NCBI GenBank assembly: GCA_947647645.1
Contig: CANSLE010000012.1
Coordinates: 1-20,605, forward strand
DNA: 20,605 nucleotides
Source: an uncultured Microbacterium sp.
Lineage (GTDB): Bacteria > Actinomycetota > Actinomycetes > Actinomycetales > Microbacteriaceae
Direction of reading: 5' to 3'
The stretch's first letter is position 1, and the number at the start of each line of letters is the position of its first letter. Positions 7,212-13,657 of the stretch are shown piece by piece. The position numbers and the translations under genes were made by a program. The notes under the pieces were generated by a model that worked only from the letters and a program-made list of their open reading frames with translations, made no database searches and was not told where the DNA came from.

Positions 7212-7261
7212 CGAATGGCAGACCACCCCAGCTACGGAAGGGTGGGGTGGTCCGCCATTCG
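7212..7261. terminator. Hairpin between the methyltransferase remnant and the small membrane protein gene
   Basis: A 19-bp inverted repeat with one mismatch (7212-7230 with 7243-7261) around a 12-nt loop. It begins just after the stop at 7205 and ends 5 bp before the stop of the minus-strand gene at 7266, so it fits a shared terminator for convergent units. No T tract is present. Confidence 0.7.
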
Positions 7262-7265
7262 TGAC

Positions 7266-7493
7266 TCAGGGTTGGTTGGATTCGTCGGGATCAATCGGTT
7301 CGCGGGTCCTCTGTCGACGACGTGCGATGAAGGCAAAAGCGAGCATCGCCGCGGACAGTGCCAAGAGGGCAACCGTCCAGATCAAGTCGTGGCTCGCGAT
7401 GCCGATCGTGATCGCCAGAGCGATTCCGATCACCGCTATCCCGACGTAGGTTCCGAAGCCGGGCTGATCGACTCGGCGTGTCGAAGTGGTCAT
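7266..7493 (-). CDS. Small two-helix membrane protein of unknown function
   Basis: Seventy-five residues. A short charged N-terminus (MTTSTRRVDQPGFG) leads into helix 1 at about residues 15-33 (YVGIAVIGIALAITIGIA), a short loop (SHDL), and helix 2 at about 36-56 (WTVALLALSAAMLAFAFIA). A basic then acidic cytoplasmic tail, RRRQRTREPIDPDESNQP, follows. The ATG at 7493 has GGTGGGGG about 6 nt upstream. An in-frame extension to 7592 runs into transposase-derived sequence and is rejected. I do not recognise a family. It is the only apparently intact gene between the 31-bp repeats, so it may be cargo of the old element or a chance survivor. Confidence 0.55.
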   Translation of the reverse strand: MTTSTRRVDQPGFGTYVGIAVIGIALAITIGIASHDLIWTVALLALSAAMLAFAFIARRRQRTREPIDPDESNQP

Positions 7494-7591
7494 GAGCACC
7501 CCCACCGCGATGTTAGTACTCCGCCGACGGTCTATCCCCAGGGTGTGCTGGCGATCGCCGTCAGCCATACGTAGCCAAGCGACGAAACGCA

Positions 7592-7718
7592 CTATGTCGT
7601 CGCCAGGTCTTGGGCGTCGGTGGGTCGTGCTCCAATCGCGGTGACCTTCTCCGTGATCCAGCTGACCATGTCCTTAGACCTTTGCCCCATAGACCTCATC
7701 GAACACAGCCAGGTGGAA
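7592..7718 (-). pseudogene. IS256-family transposase fragment, frameshifted
   Basis: On the minus strand from 7718 the frame reads FHLAVFDEVYGAKV and then hits TAA (7676-7674). The neighbouring frame continues KDMVSWITEKVTA and ends at TAG (7594-7592). Joined, these resemble the IS256/Mutator-type segment that commonly reads A-H-F-x-E-V-Y-G-A-x-V-S-K-x-T-I-S-x-I-T-D-K-V. The serine codon at the join is broken, consistent with a 2-nt loss. After ITEKVTA the similarity ends and the expected M-x-E-W-Q-x-R-P-L-D is missing. The catalytic domain lies beyond this segment and is absent. The scrap is short, so the family call is moderate. Confidence 0.55.
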
Positions 7719-7726
7719 GCAGTGAA

Positions 7727-7764
7727 AAGCCCCCTGACCTGGGATAATCCGGGTCAGGGGGCTT
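7727..7764 (-). terminator. Intrinsic terminator of the suf operon
   Basis: A perfect 13-bp stem (7727-7739 with 7752-7764) with a 12-nt loop lies 9 bp beyond the sufT stop. On the minus strand the stem is followed by TTTT, the classic U tract, so it ends the sufB-to-sufT transcript. It lies on the element side of the 31-bp repeat, so the operon may now use a terminator brought by the inserted DNA. Confidence 0.85.
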
Positions 7765-7773
7765 AAAGTACGG

Positions 7774-8103
7774 TCAGATCGCGAAGCCGAGGGCGCGCAT
7801 CATGTCACGACCGTCGTCGGTGATGCGCTCGGGGCCCCACGGCGGCATCCACACCCAGTTGATGCGGAACCGATCGACGACCTCGTCCAGCGCCTGCGCC
7901 GTCTGCTCCTCGAGCACATCGGTGAGCGGGCAGCCGGCCGAGGTCAGCGTCATGTGGATGACGAGCGCGTCGTTCTCCTCGTCCCAGCTGAGGTCGTAGA
8001 TGAGCCCGAGGTCGACGACGTTGATCCCGAGCTCGGGATCCATGACGTCCTTGAGCGCCTCGGTGACCTCGTCGTACTTCTCGGGGCTGAGCGTCGCGGT
8101 CAT
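7774..8103 (-). CDS. sufT: Metal-sulfur cluster assembly factor SufT-like (DUF59/MIP18 family)
   Basis: A 109-residue DUF59/MIP18-family protein. Relatives (SufT, PaaD, eukaryotic MIP18) help mature and deliver Fe-S clusters. The core is VMDPELGINVVDLGLIYDL at about 20-38 (motif D-P-E-L/I-x-x-x-I/V-V-D-L-G-L/I-V/I-Y) and MTLTSAGCPLTD at 51-62, with the conserved Cys58. It ends with WMPPWGPERITDDGRDMMRALGF, the usual W-x-P-x-W-x-x-x-x-I-x-x-x-x-R-x-x-L-x-x-x-G pattern. ATG at 8103 with AGGA 8 nt upstream; 10 bp after sufC, last gene of the suf operon. The last 31 bp, including the stop, are duplicated at 6732-6762, so this 3' end may have been restored by an integrated element. Confidence 0.92.
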   Translation of the reverse strand: MTATLSPEKYDEVTEALKDVMDPELGINVVDLGLIYDLSWDEENDALVIHMTLTSAGCPLTDVLEEQTAQALDEVVDRFRINWVWMPPWGPERITDDGRDMMRALGFAI

Positions 8104-8113
8104 GCGTTCGATC

Positions 8114-8884
8114 CTAAGCCTCGACGACGTCGGAGGGCTCGAGGTAGCGGTCGTACCCCTCCTCCTCGAGACGCTCGGCGAGCTCGGGGCCGCCCTCCTC
8201 GGCGACGCGGCCCTTGACGAGCACGTGCACGTAGTCGGGAGTGATGTAACGGAGGATGCGCGTGTAGTGCGTGATCAGGAGGACTCCGAGATCGGTCGCC
8301 TCCTTGGCGCGGTTGACGCCCTCCGACACGATCTTCAGCGCGTCGACGTCGAGGCCGGAGTCGGTCTCGTCGAGGACCGCGATGGCGGGGTTGAGCAGCT
8401 CGAGCTGGAGGATCTCATGACGCTTCTTCTCGCCGCCCGAGAAGCCCTCGTTGACGTTGCGTGCTGCGAACTTCGGGTCCATACGGAGGTTCTTCATCGC
8501 CTCCTTGACGTCCTTTGTCCATGTGCGGATCGCCGGCGCCTCACCGTCGATCGCGGTCTTCGCGGTACGGAGGAAGTTCGTGACCGTGACGCCCGGGATC
8601 TCGACCGGGTACTGCATCGCCAAGAACAGGCCGGCACGGGCCCGCTCGTCGACAGACATCGCCAGGACATCTTCGCCGTCGAGCGTGATGGTGCCCTGCG
8701 TCACGGTGTACTTGGGATGACCGGCGATCGTATACGCCAGCGTCGACTTGCCCGAGCCGTTGGGGCCCATGATCGCGTGCGTCTCGCCGGTGCGGACGGT
8801 GAGGTCGACGCCGTTGAGGATCGGAGTCTCCCCCGCGTCGGTCTCCACCGTCACGTGGAGGTTGCGGATCTCGAGAACAGCCAT
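8114..8884 (-). CDS. sufC: Fe-S cluster assembly ATPase SufC
   Basis: ABC-type ATPase of the cytoplasmic SufBCD scaffold, which drives conformational change of SufB-SufD during Fe-S cluster assembly. The protein has 256 residues, close to the family's usual 250. Walker A GPNGSGKST lies at 40-48, signature FSGGEKKR at 148-155, Walker B IAVLDETDSGLD at 168-179, and the switch histidine in LLITHYTRIL is His206. MQYPVEIPGVT at 90-100 and the Walker B D-E-T/I-D-S-G-L-D-V-D-A-L are specific for SufC rather than other ABC ATPases. ATG at 8884 is preceded by AGAAGG. It follows the Rieske-type gene after 14 bp. SufC has no membrane partner here, as expected. Confidence 0.96.
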   Translation of the reverse strand: MAVLEIRNLHVTVETDAGETPILNGVDLTVRTGETHAIMGPNGSGKSTLAYTIAGHPKYTVTQGTITLDGEDVLAMSVDERARAGLFLAMQYPVEIPGVTVTNFLRTAKTAIDGEAPAIRTWTKDVKEAMKNLRMDPKFAARNVNEGFSGGEKKRHEILQLELLNPAIAVLDETDSGLDVDALKIVSEGVNRAKEATDLGVLLITHYTRILRYITPDYVHVLVKGRVAEEGGPELAERLEEEGYDRYLEPSDVVEA

Positions 8885-8898
8885 GTCAGTTACCTTCT

Positions 8899-9228
8899 TC
8901 AGTTCACTACTTTGAGGACGGCGGGGTCGATGAGGACGTCGTCCCCGTCGATCGTGACCTCGTACACGGGCACCGGCTCGTAGGCCGGAAGATTCAGGGG
9001 GCGGCCGGTGCGCAGCGAGAACGCCGAGCCGTGCGCCCAGCACTCGAGAGTGTCACCCTCCACGAAGCCGTCGGACAGCGAGATGTCGCCGTGCGTGCAC
9101 GTGTCGCCGATCGCGTGCACCTCCCCCTGGGAATCGAGGACGACGGCCATGGGCACGCCATCGACCTCGACGCGCACGGCCGCGTCCTGGGTGAGCTCGC
9201 TGAGGCTCAGCACCTTCTGCGCGGTCAT
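8899..9228 (-). CDS. Rieske [2Fe-2S] ferredoxin-like protein in the suf operon
   Basis: A 109-residue Rieske-fold protein of the non-heme iron oxygenase ferredoxin type. The cluster ligands are present as CTH (Cys44, His46) and CWAH (Cys63, His66), the normal C-x-H ... C-x2-H spacing for a [2Fe-2S] cluster. The rest (VRVEVDGVPMAVVLDSQGEVHAI and LPAYEPVPVYEVTIDGDDVLID) fits the small ferredoxin subfamily. The ATG at 9228 overlaps the sufD stop as ATGA, so it is translationally coupled. Its position between sufD and sufC, with no oxygenase gene nearby, suggests a role as an electron donor or cluster carrier in Fe-S assembly rather than in aromatic degradation; this is inference. Confidence 0.93.
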   Translation of the reverse strand: MTAQKVLSLSELTQDAAVRVEVDGVPMAVVLDSQGEVHAIGDTCTHGDISLSDGFVEGDTLECWAHGSAFSLRTGRPLNLPAYEPVPVYEVTIDGDDVLIDPAVLKVVN

Positions 9229-10451
9229 TCGCCGGCTCCCGCGACCACGGCCTCGCCGACGAGCGCCAGCTCGTCCTCGATGGCGGCGATCAGCTCGTCC
9301 TGCAACGCGGGCACGTCGATCTTCTGCACGATCTCCGTCAGGAAGCCGAGCACGACCAGACGGCGTGCCTCGTCCTCCGCGATGCCGCGGGCCTGCAGGT
9401 AGAACAGCTGCTCGTCGTCGAACCGGCCCGTGGCGCTGGCGTGGCCCGCGCCACGGATGTCGCCCGTCTCGATCTCGAGGTTCGGGATCGAGTCCGCGCG
9501 CGCACCGTCGGTGAGAACGAGATTGCGGTTCGCCTCGTAGGAGTCGGTGCCCACGGCATCCGGGCCGATGAGCACATCGCCGATCCAGACGCTGCGGGCG
9601 GACTCGCCCTGCAGTGCGCCCTTGTAGAGCACGTCGCCCACGGTCTGCGGACCCTTGTGGTGGAGGTAGACCTGGCTCTCGAGGTGCTGTCCGGCGTCCG
9701 AGAAGGACAGCCCGTAGAGCTTGCCCTCGGCCCCGGCGCCCGCGAGCTCCACCGACGGGTTCACGCGCACGACGCGTCCGCCGAGGCTCACCACGACGTG
9801 GGTGAGGGAGGCGTCGCGGTCGACGCGCGCCTGGTGGGAGGCGAGGTGGATGGCGTCGTCGTCCCAGCGCTGCACGGACACCACGGTCAGAGCGGCGCCG
9901 TCGCGGACGATGATCTCGACGTTCTGCGCCTGCTGGGCGGTGCCCTCGTGGCGGAGGACGACGGTGCCACGCGAGTGCGGCTGGGCCTCGATGACGACGT
10001 GGGCGTGCGCCACGCCGCCGCGACCCGTGAGACGCACGAAGACCGGCTCGTCCAGCTCGACGTCGGCCGGGATCCGGATGAGCGGCGCCTCGTCCTCCTG
10101 CGCCCATGCGATCGCGCTGACACGATCCTCGGGACGGAAGACCTCGCCGCGCGGAGCCTGCCCGACAGCCAGGCGGATCTGCTCGACGACGCCGGGGGCA
10201 CTCACCTCGACGCCGATGACGTCATGGGGAGCGGGCTCGTCACGCAGCAGGTCGCCGACGAGCGTGACCGGGGTGTGCTTCCAGTTGACCTCGCGCCCCG
10301 TCGGCATGTCGAAGTCGGCCGGGTCGAACGCGGTCGGACGCTCCGAGCGCGTCTGCACGGGAACGGTCTTCGAGACCAGCGTGGCCGCAGGATCGATGTG
10401 ACCCTGCGCCCGGGGACTCTCGCTGGCGGGGGTCTGCGTCACTGTCGTCAT
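9225..10451 (-). CDS. sufD: Fe-S cluster assembly protein SufD
   Basis: SufD subunit of the SufBCD scaffold; it pairs with SufB through a right-handed beta-helix core and binds SufC at its C-terminal helices. The 408-residue protein starts with a variable Thr/Pro-rich N-terminus. EVNWKHTPV and the beta-helix region follow (RGTVVLRHEGTAQQAQNVEIIVRDGAALTVV ...). The family's C-terminal block is SYEANRNLVLTDGARADSIPNLEIETGDIRGAGHASATGRFDDEQLFYLQARGI, which includes the conserved H and the E-x-Q-L-F-Y-L-x-x-R-G-I motif shared with SufB. ATG at 10451 shares its A with the sufB stop (TGATG). A much longer in-frame extension upstream lies inside sufB in another frame and is rejected. Confidence 0.94.
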   Translation of the reverse strand: MTTVTQTPASESPRAQGHIDPAATLVSKTVPVQTRSERPTAFDPADFDMPTGREVNWKHTPVTLVGDLLRDEPAPHDVIGVEVSAPGVVEQIRLAVGQAPRGEVFRPEDRVSAIAWAQEDEAPLIRIPADVELDEPVFVRLTGRGGVAHAHVVIEAQPHSRGTVVLRHEGTAQQAQNVEIIVRDGAALTVVSVQRWDDDAIHLASHQARVDRDASLTHVVVSLGGRVVRVNPSVELAGAGAEGKLYGLSFSDAGQHLESQVYLHHKGPQTVGDVLYKGALQGESARSVWIGDVLIGPDAVGTDSYEANRNLVLTDGARADSIPNLEIETGDIRGAGHASATGRFDDEQLFYLQARGIAEDEARRLVVLGFLTEIVQKIDVPALQDELIAAIEDELALVGEAVVAGAGE

Positions 10452-11869
10452 CAGCCGACGGATCCTTCCATGCCCATCTCGATGAGCTTGTTCAGCTCGA
10501 GGGCGTACTCCATGGGCAGCTCGCGGGCGATCGGCTCGATGAAGCCGCGCACGATCATCGCCATCGCCTCGTCTTCCGGCATGCCGCGGCTCATCAGGTA
10601 GAAGAGCTGCTCCTCGCTCACCTTCGACACCGTCGCCTCGTGACCGAGCTGCACGTCGTCGACGCGGATGTCGATCGCGGGATAGGTGTCCGAACGCGAG
10701 ATGGTGTCGACGAGCAGCGCGTCGCAGCGCACGGTGTTGGCGGAGTGGTGCGCCTCGGGCGCGACACGGACCTCGCCGCGATAGCCCGCGCGGCCCCCGC
10801 CGCGCGCGATCGACTTGGACACGATCGACGACTGGGTGTACGGCGCCATGTGGATCATCTTCGCGCCGGCGTCCTGGTGCTGTCCGGGACCGGCGAAGGC
10901 GACCGACAGCGTCTCCCCCTTGGCGTGCTCGCCCATGAGGTAGATCGAGGGGTACTTCATCGTCACCTTGGAGCCGATGTTGCCGTCGATCCACTCCATG
11001 GTCGCGCCCTCGTGGGCGACGGCGCGCTTCGTGACGAGGTTGTAGACGTTGTTCGACCAGTTCTGGATCGTCGTGTAGCGCACGCGGGCGTTCTTCTTCA
11101 CGATGATCTCGACGACGGCCGAGTGCAGCGAGTCGCTCTTGTAGATCGGTGCGGTGCAGCCTTCGATGTAGTGGACGTAGCTGTCCTCGTCGGCGATGAT
11201 CAGCGTCCGCTCGAACTGGCCCATGTTCTCCGTGTTGATACGGAAGTAGGCCTGCAATGGGATCTCGACGCGGACGCCCTTGGGCACGTAGACGAACGAC
11301 CCGCCCGACCACACCGCCGTGTTCAGCGCGGCGAACTTGTTGTCTCCGGCGGGGATCACCGTGCCGAAGTACTCCTCGAAGAACTCCGGGTGCTCCCTGA
11401 GCGCCGTGTCGGTGTCCATGAAGATGACACCCTGAGCCTCGAGGTCCTCGCGGATCTGGTGATACACGACCTCGGACTCGTACTGCGCGGCGACGCCGGC
11501 GACCAGACGCTGACGCTCGGCCTCGGGGATGCCGAGCTTCTCGTACGTGTCGCGGATCTCGGCCGGGAGGTCCTCCCATGACTGCGCCTGCTTCTCGGTG
11601 GAGCGCACGAAGTACTTGATGTTGTCGAAGTCGATGTCCGACAGATCGGCGCCCCACGTCGGCATGGGTTTGCGGCCGAAGAGCTGGTACCCCTTCAGAC
11701 GGGTCTTCAGCATCCAGTCGGGCTCGGACTTCAGCGCGGAGATACCGCGGACGACGTCCTCGTTGATACCGCGCTGGGCGACGGCCCCGGCGGCATCCGT
11801 GTCGTGCCAGCCGAATTCGTAGACGCCCAGTCCCTCGAGCTCGGGACGGTCGATGAGCACATCCGACAT
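10451..11869 (-). CDS. sufB: Fe-S cluster assembly protein SufB
   Basis: Core scaffold subunit of the SUF system, 472 residues, normal for the family. Recognisable blocks include KSEPDWMLKTRLKGY near residue 47, STEKQAQSWEDLPAEI, and GVIFMDTDTALREHPE. Next come GDNKFAALNTAVWSGGSFVYVPKGV, the EGCTAPIYKSDSLHSAVVEIIV segment and GGGRAGYRGEVRVAPEAHHSANTVRCDALL. The last two hold the cysteines commonly discussed for sulfur and cluster binding. SEEQLFYLMSRGMPEDEAMAMIVRGFIEPI sits near the C-terminus. ATG at 11869 is preceded by a strong GAAGGAGG at 7-nt spacing. It is the first gene of the operon; no SufR-type repressor, SufS desulfurase or SufU gene is present next to it, so those must be elsewhere. 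Confidence 0.97.
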   Translation of the reverse strand: MSDVLIDRPELEGLGVYEFGWHDTDAAGAVAQRGINEDVVRGISALKSEPDWMLKTRLKGYQLFGRKPMPTWGADLSDIDFDNIKYFVRSTEKQAQSWEDLPAEIRDTYEKLGIPEAERQRLVAGVAAQYESEVVYHQIREDLEAQGVIFMDTDTALREHPEFFEEYFGTVIPAGDNKFAALNTAVWSGGSFVYVPKGVRVEIPLQAYFRINTENMGQFERTLIIADEDSYVHYIEGCTAPIYKSDSLHSAVVEIIVKKNARVRYTTIQNWSNNVYNLVTKRAVAHEGATMEWIDGNIGSKVTMKYPSIYLMGEHAKGETLSVAFAGPGQHQDAGAKMIHMAPYTQSSIVSKSIARGGGRAGYRGEVRVAPEAHHSANTVRCDALLVDTISRSDTYPAIDIRVDDVQLGHEATVSKVSEEQLFYLMSRGMPEDEAMAMIVRGFIEPIARELPMEYALELNKLIEMGMEGSVG

Positions 11870-12036
11870 GGGTTTGCCTCCTTCGTGCCCGGCGGTGTCA
11901 TCCGCTCCGGCATTCCTGCGCCTGCGCCTGTGTCACGATCGGAGTGTCGTGGGCGAAGGTCGGATGCCGCTTCCAGGGCCGTTGTCGTGTCGTATTCTCC
12001 GACGTGGTCTTCGTCGGGGCCCGCACCTCGCGCGCC

Positions 12037-12093
12037 TAGACTGTAGGGGCGTGACGCGCTTCGCGCGCCGCTGTTCCCAACCCCTTCAGTCTA
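12037..12093. promoter_or_regulatory. Inverted repeat with TAGACTG arms in the sufB-ctaA divergent region
   Basis: The 290 bp between sufB and ctaA hold no gene. Arms 12037-12049 (TAGACTGTAGGGG) and 12081-12093 are inverted repeats with 12 of 13 matches and a 31-nt spacer that contains a GCGC-TTC-GCGC mini-hairpin. The left arm reads CCTAGACTG with its flank, identical to a sequence upstream of ctaB, and TAGACT matches 4 of 6 bases of a -10. So it may be the ctaA promoter, with a leader of about 110 nt. The right arm carries TAGACT on the minus strand, pointing to sufB. No clear -35 was found. Whether this is an operator, paired promoters or an RNA structure is open. Confidence 0.4.
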
Positions 12094-12159
12094 CAGGCAA
12101 CACCCCGGCACAGGGTGGCCGGCGCCCGTCCGGGCGCGCATCCGGGAGGCGACCCCACC

Positions 12160-13155
12160 ATGTCCGCACAGCAGACCTCTACGCCCGACCCGCTCGCACC
12201 GGCATCCGCCGACGCGGGTGCCCGGTCGCTCCTGTCCCGACTTCCCGCGCGTGTCGGGCGCGGGACCCGCGTCCTGGCGTGGCTCGTCCTCGTCAGCAAC
12301 ATCGTGATCGTGGGCACCGGCGGCCTCGTACGGCTCACCGGGTCGGGCATGGGATGCGAGACGTGGCCGTACTGCACCCCGGAGTCCCTCGTGCCGACCG
12401 AGGAGCTCGGCATCCACGGCCTCATCGAGTTCGGCAACCGCACGCTCACCGGCGTGCTGGTGATCATCGCGCTCCTCGCGTTCCTCTCCGTCGTACGCCT
12501 GTGGCGCACGCGCCCGGAGCTGCCGCGACTCACCCTCGCCATCGGGATCGGCATCATCCTGCAGGCGGTGATCGGCGGCATCACGGTGTGGCTGCACCTG
12601 CACCCGAGCATCGTCGGACTGCACTACCTGGTGTCGGCCGCCCTCGTCGCGCTCGCCGCCGCCTACGTGGCGCGGGTGTACGCGACGCCGGGTCCCCGAC
12701 TGCGGGCCGTTCCACGTGGCTTCGCGATCCTCACCCATGTCGCGAGCGCGGTCGTGCTCGTGACGATCGTCATCGGCATTCTGCTGACCGGCTCCGGCCC
12801 CCACGCCGGAGACGACGCGGCGGCCCGCAACGGCCTCGACCCGATCTTCTGGCAGCACGTGCACAGCTGGCCCGCCTACGCACTGTTCGCCGTCACCGTC
12901 GCGCTGTTCGCGTGGTCGTTCCGGACGGCGCCCGCCCTCCGCCTGCGCCTCTGGACCGGCGTGCTCCTCGGCGTGGAGCTCGTGCAGATCGTGATCGGGC
13001 TCTGGCAGGCCCGCACGGGTCTTCCGTTGCCCCTCGTGAACATCCACATGGTGCTCGCCGTGTGTCTCGTCGCGGCGATGACGTCGGTGGTTCTGCATCT
13101 GAAGGCGCCCCGTGACATGCTGGCTCACGGCGAACGGTCCACAGCGGCCTCATAG
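12160..13155 (+). CDS. ctaA: Heme A synthase (COX15/CtaA family)
   Basis: Membrane enzyme that oxidises the C8 methyl of heme O to a formyl group, giving heme A for aa3-type cytochrome oxidase. The 331-residue protein has about eight hydrophobic helices in two similar halves. Key residues are visible: the extracellular Cys pair in GCETWPYC (Cys66, Cys72), HGLIEFGNRTLTG (His86, Glu90, Arg94) and HLHPSIVGLHYL (His155 and neighbours). The second half has the counterpart histidines in FWQHVHSW (His233/His235) and NIHMVLA (His296). ATG at 12160 has GGGAGG about 9 nt upstream. A GTG 45 bp earlier in frame would add only a Gly/Pro/Arg-rich stretch and is rejected. It is divergent to the suf operon. 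Confidence 0.93.
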   Translation: MSAQQTSTPDPLAPASADAGARSLLSRLPARVGRGTRVLAWLVLVSNIVIVGTGGLVRLTGSGMGCETWPYCTPESLVPTEELGIHGLIEFGNRTLTGVLVIIALLAFLSVVRLWRTRPELPRLTLAIGIGIILQAVIGGITVWLHLHPSIVGLHYLVSAALVALAAAYVARVYATPGPRLRAVPRGFAILTHVASAVVLVTIVIGILLTGSGPHAGDDAAARNGLDPIFWQHVHSWPAYALFAVTVALFAWSFRTAPALRLRLWTGVLLGVELVQIVIGLWQARTGLPLPLVNIHMVLAVCLVAAMTSVVLHLKAPRDMLAHGERSTAAS

Positions 13156-13239
13156 CCGGCGCATCACCGCTCCCCTGGTGGTTCGCAGATAGTCGATCTG
13201 TCGTCGCGCGTGCGGCGACGTGACAGAAGGAGCTCTCCC

Positions 13240-13644
13240 ATGCCCAACACCGCCCGTGTGATCCGCAGCATCCCGTTCTGGGTGCTCGTGGGCGGCTCGC
13301 TCGTCGCCATCGGCGGCGGGGTCTACCTGCTCGTCACCAAGCTGACGATCATGGCGAACACCATCACCGACGGCACCGCGACCGGCGTCGAGGTCTACCC
13401 CGGCCAGATCTGGGCCGTGCTCGGCGCGGTCCTCATCGGGGCCGGTCTCGTCGGCCTGGCGCTGGCGCTGACGCTCGGCACCCTCAGCGCGCTCCTGCGC
13501 GACCCGTCGGTGGCCCCCGCGATCGTCGCGGAGGAGATCGAGGTCGTCGAGGTCGTCGAACCGACCGCCGCCGCGACGGCGTCCACCCCCGTCGCGGAGT
13601 CCGCCGGCTCCACCGCCGGCGAGAACGAGCGCCCCGCCGTCTGA
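13240..13644 (+). CDS. Small two-helix membrane protein of unknown function, downstream of ctaA
   Basis: 134 residues. Helix 1 covers about 11-33 (IPFWVLVGGSLVAIGGGVYLLV). An exposed loop (TIMANTITDGTATGVEVYPG) leads to helix 2 at about 57-83 (IWAVLGAVLIGAGLVGLALALTLGTL). The C-terminal third is acidic then Ala/Thr/Ser-rich (EEIEVVEVVEPTAAATAS ...) and probably disordered in the cytoplasm. ATG at 13240 has AGAAGGAG at 7-8 nt. An in-frame start 30 bp upstream lacks such a site. It lies 84 bp after ctaA; a small hairpin (CGTCGC/GCGACG, 13203-13220) is in the gap. Similar small proteins are, as I recall, common in Microbacteriaceae, but I know no established function and assign none. Confidence 0.75.
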   Translation: MPNTARVIRSIPFWVLVGGSLVAIGGGVYLLVTKLTIMANTITDGTATGVEVYPGQIWAVLGAVLIGAGLVGLALALTLGTLSALLRDPSVAPAIVAEEIEVVEVVEPTAAATASTPVAESAGSTAGENERPAV

Positions 13645-13657
13645 CGCACCACATGCC

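Larger units (their letters stand above)
6763..7773. mobile_element. Decayed integrative element / genomic island remnant inserted at the 3' end of sufT
   Basis: About 1 kb bounded by the 31-bp direct repeats. It contains only broken mobile or phage-type genes and one small orphan membrane protein gene: an IS3-type transposase tail (+), a DPPY methyltransferase in three frames (+), a two-helix protein (-) and an IS256-type transposase scrap (-). Hairpins lie at 7212-7261 and 7727-7764. No integrase is visible. Between the named pieces (6907-6960, 7494-7591) I see no coding sequence. The base composition looks more AT-rich around 7500-7770 than in the flanks by eye. The att-site reading is inference; the repeat and the broken genes are seen directly. 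Confidence 0.65.

Noticed and set aside
6718..7226. Minus-strand frames of 71-98 codons in the remnant
   Set aside because: They are antisense to the transposase and methyltransferase pieces and their translations match nothing recognisable.
7215..7574. 119-codon plus-strand frame in the island remnant
   Set aside because: Starts inside the hairpin at 7212-7261, has no ribosome site, and the opposite strand gives a protein with two plausible membrane helices.
7593..7773. Possible tRNA or tRNA fragment as the attachment target
   Set aside because: No cloverleaf, no T-arm GGTTCGAATCC-like sequence and no CCA; the repeated sequence is a protein-gene end.
6732..7804. The 31-bp repeats as a target-site duplication of one IS
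   Set aside because: IS3 and IS256 family insertions duplicate only a few to about nine bases; 31 bp is far too long, and the interval is not a single IS.
11870..12000. sufB promoter candidate GAATACGAC on the minus strand near 11989-11996
   Set aside because: No -35 at a usable distance (CCGACG only) and no conservation evidence; not enough to call.
12115..12159. Longer ctaA with GTG start at 12115
   Set aside because: Adds 15 Gly/Pro/Ala/Arg residues without a ribosome site, while ATG 12160 has GGGAGG at suitable spacing.
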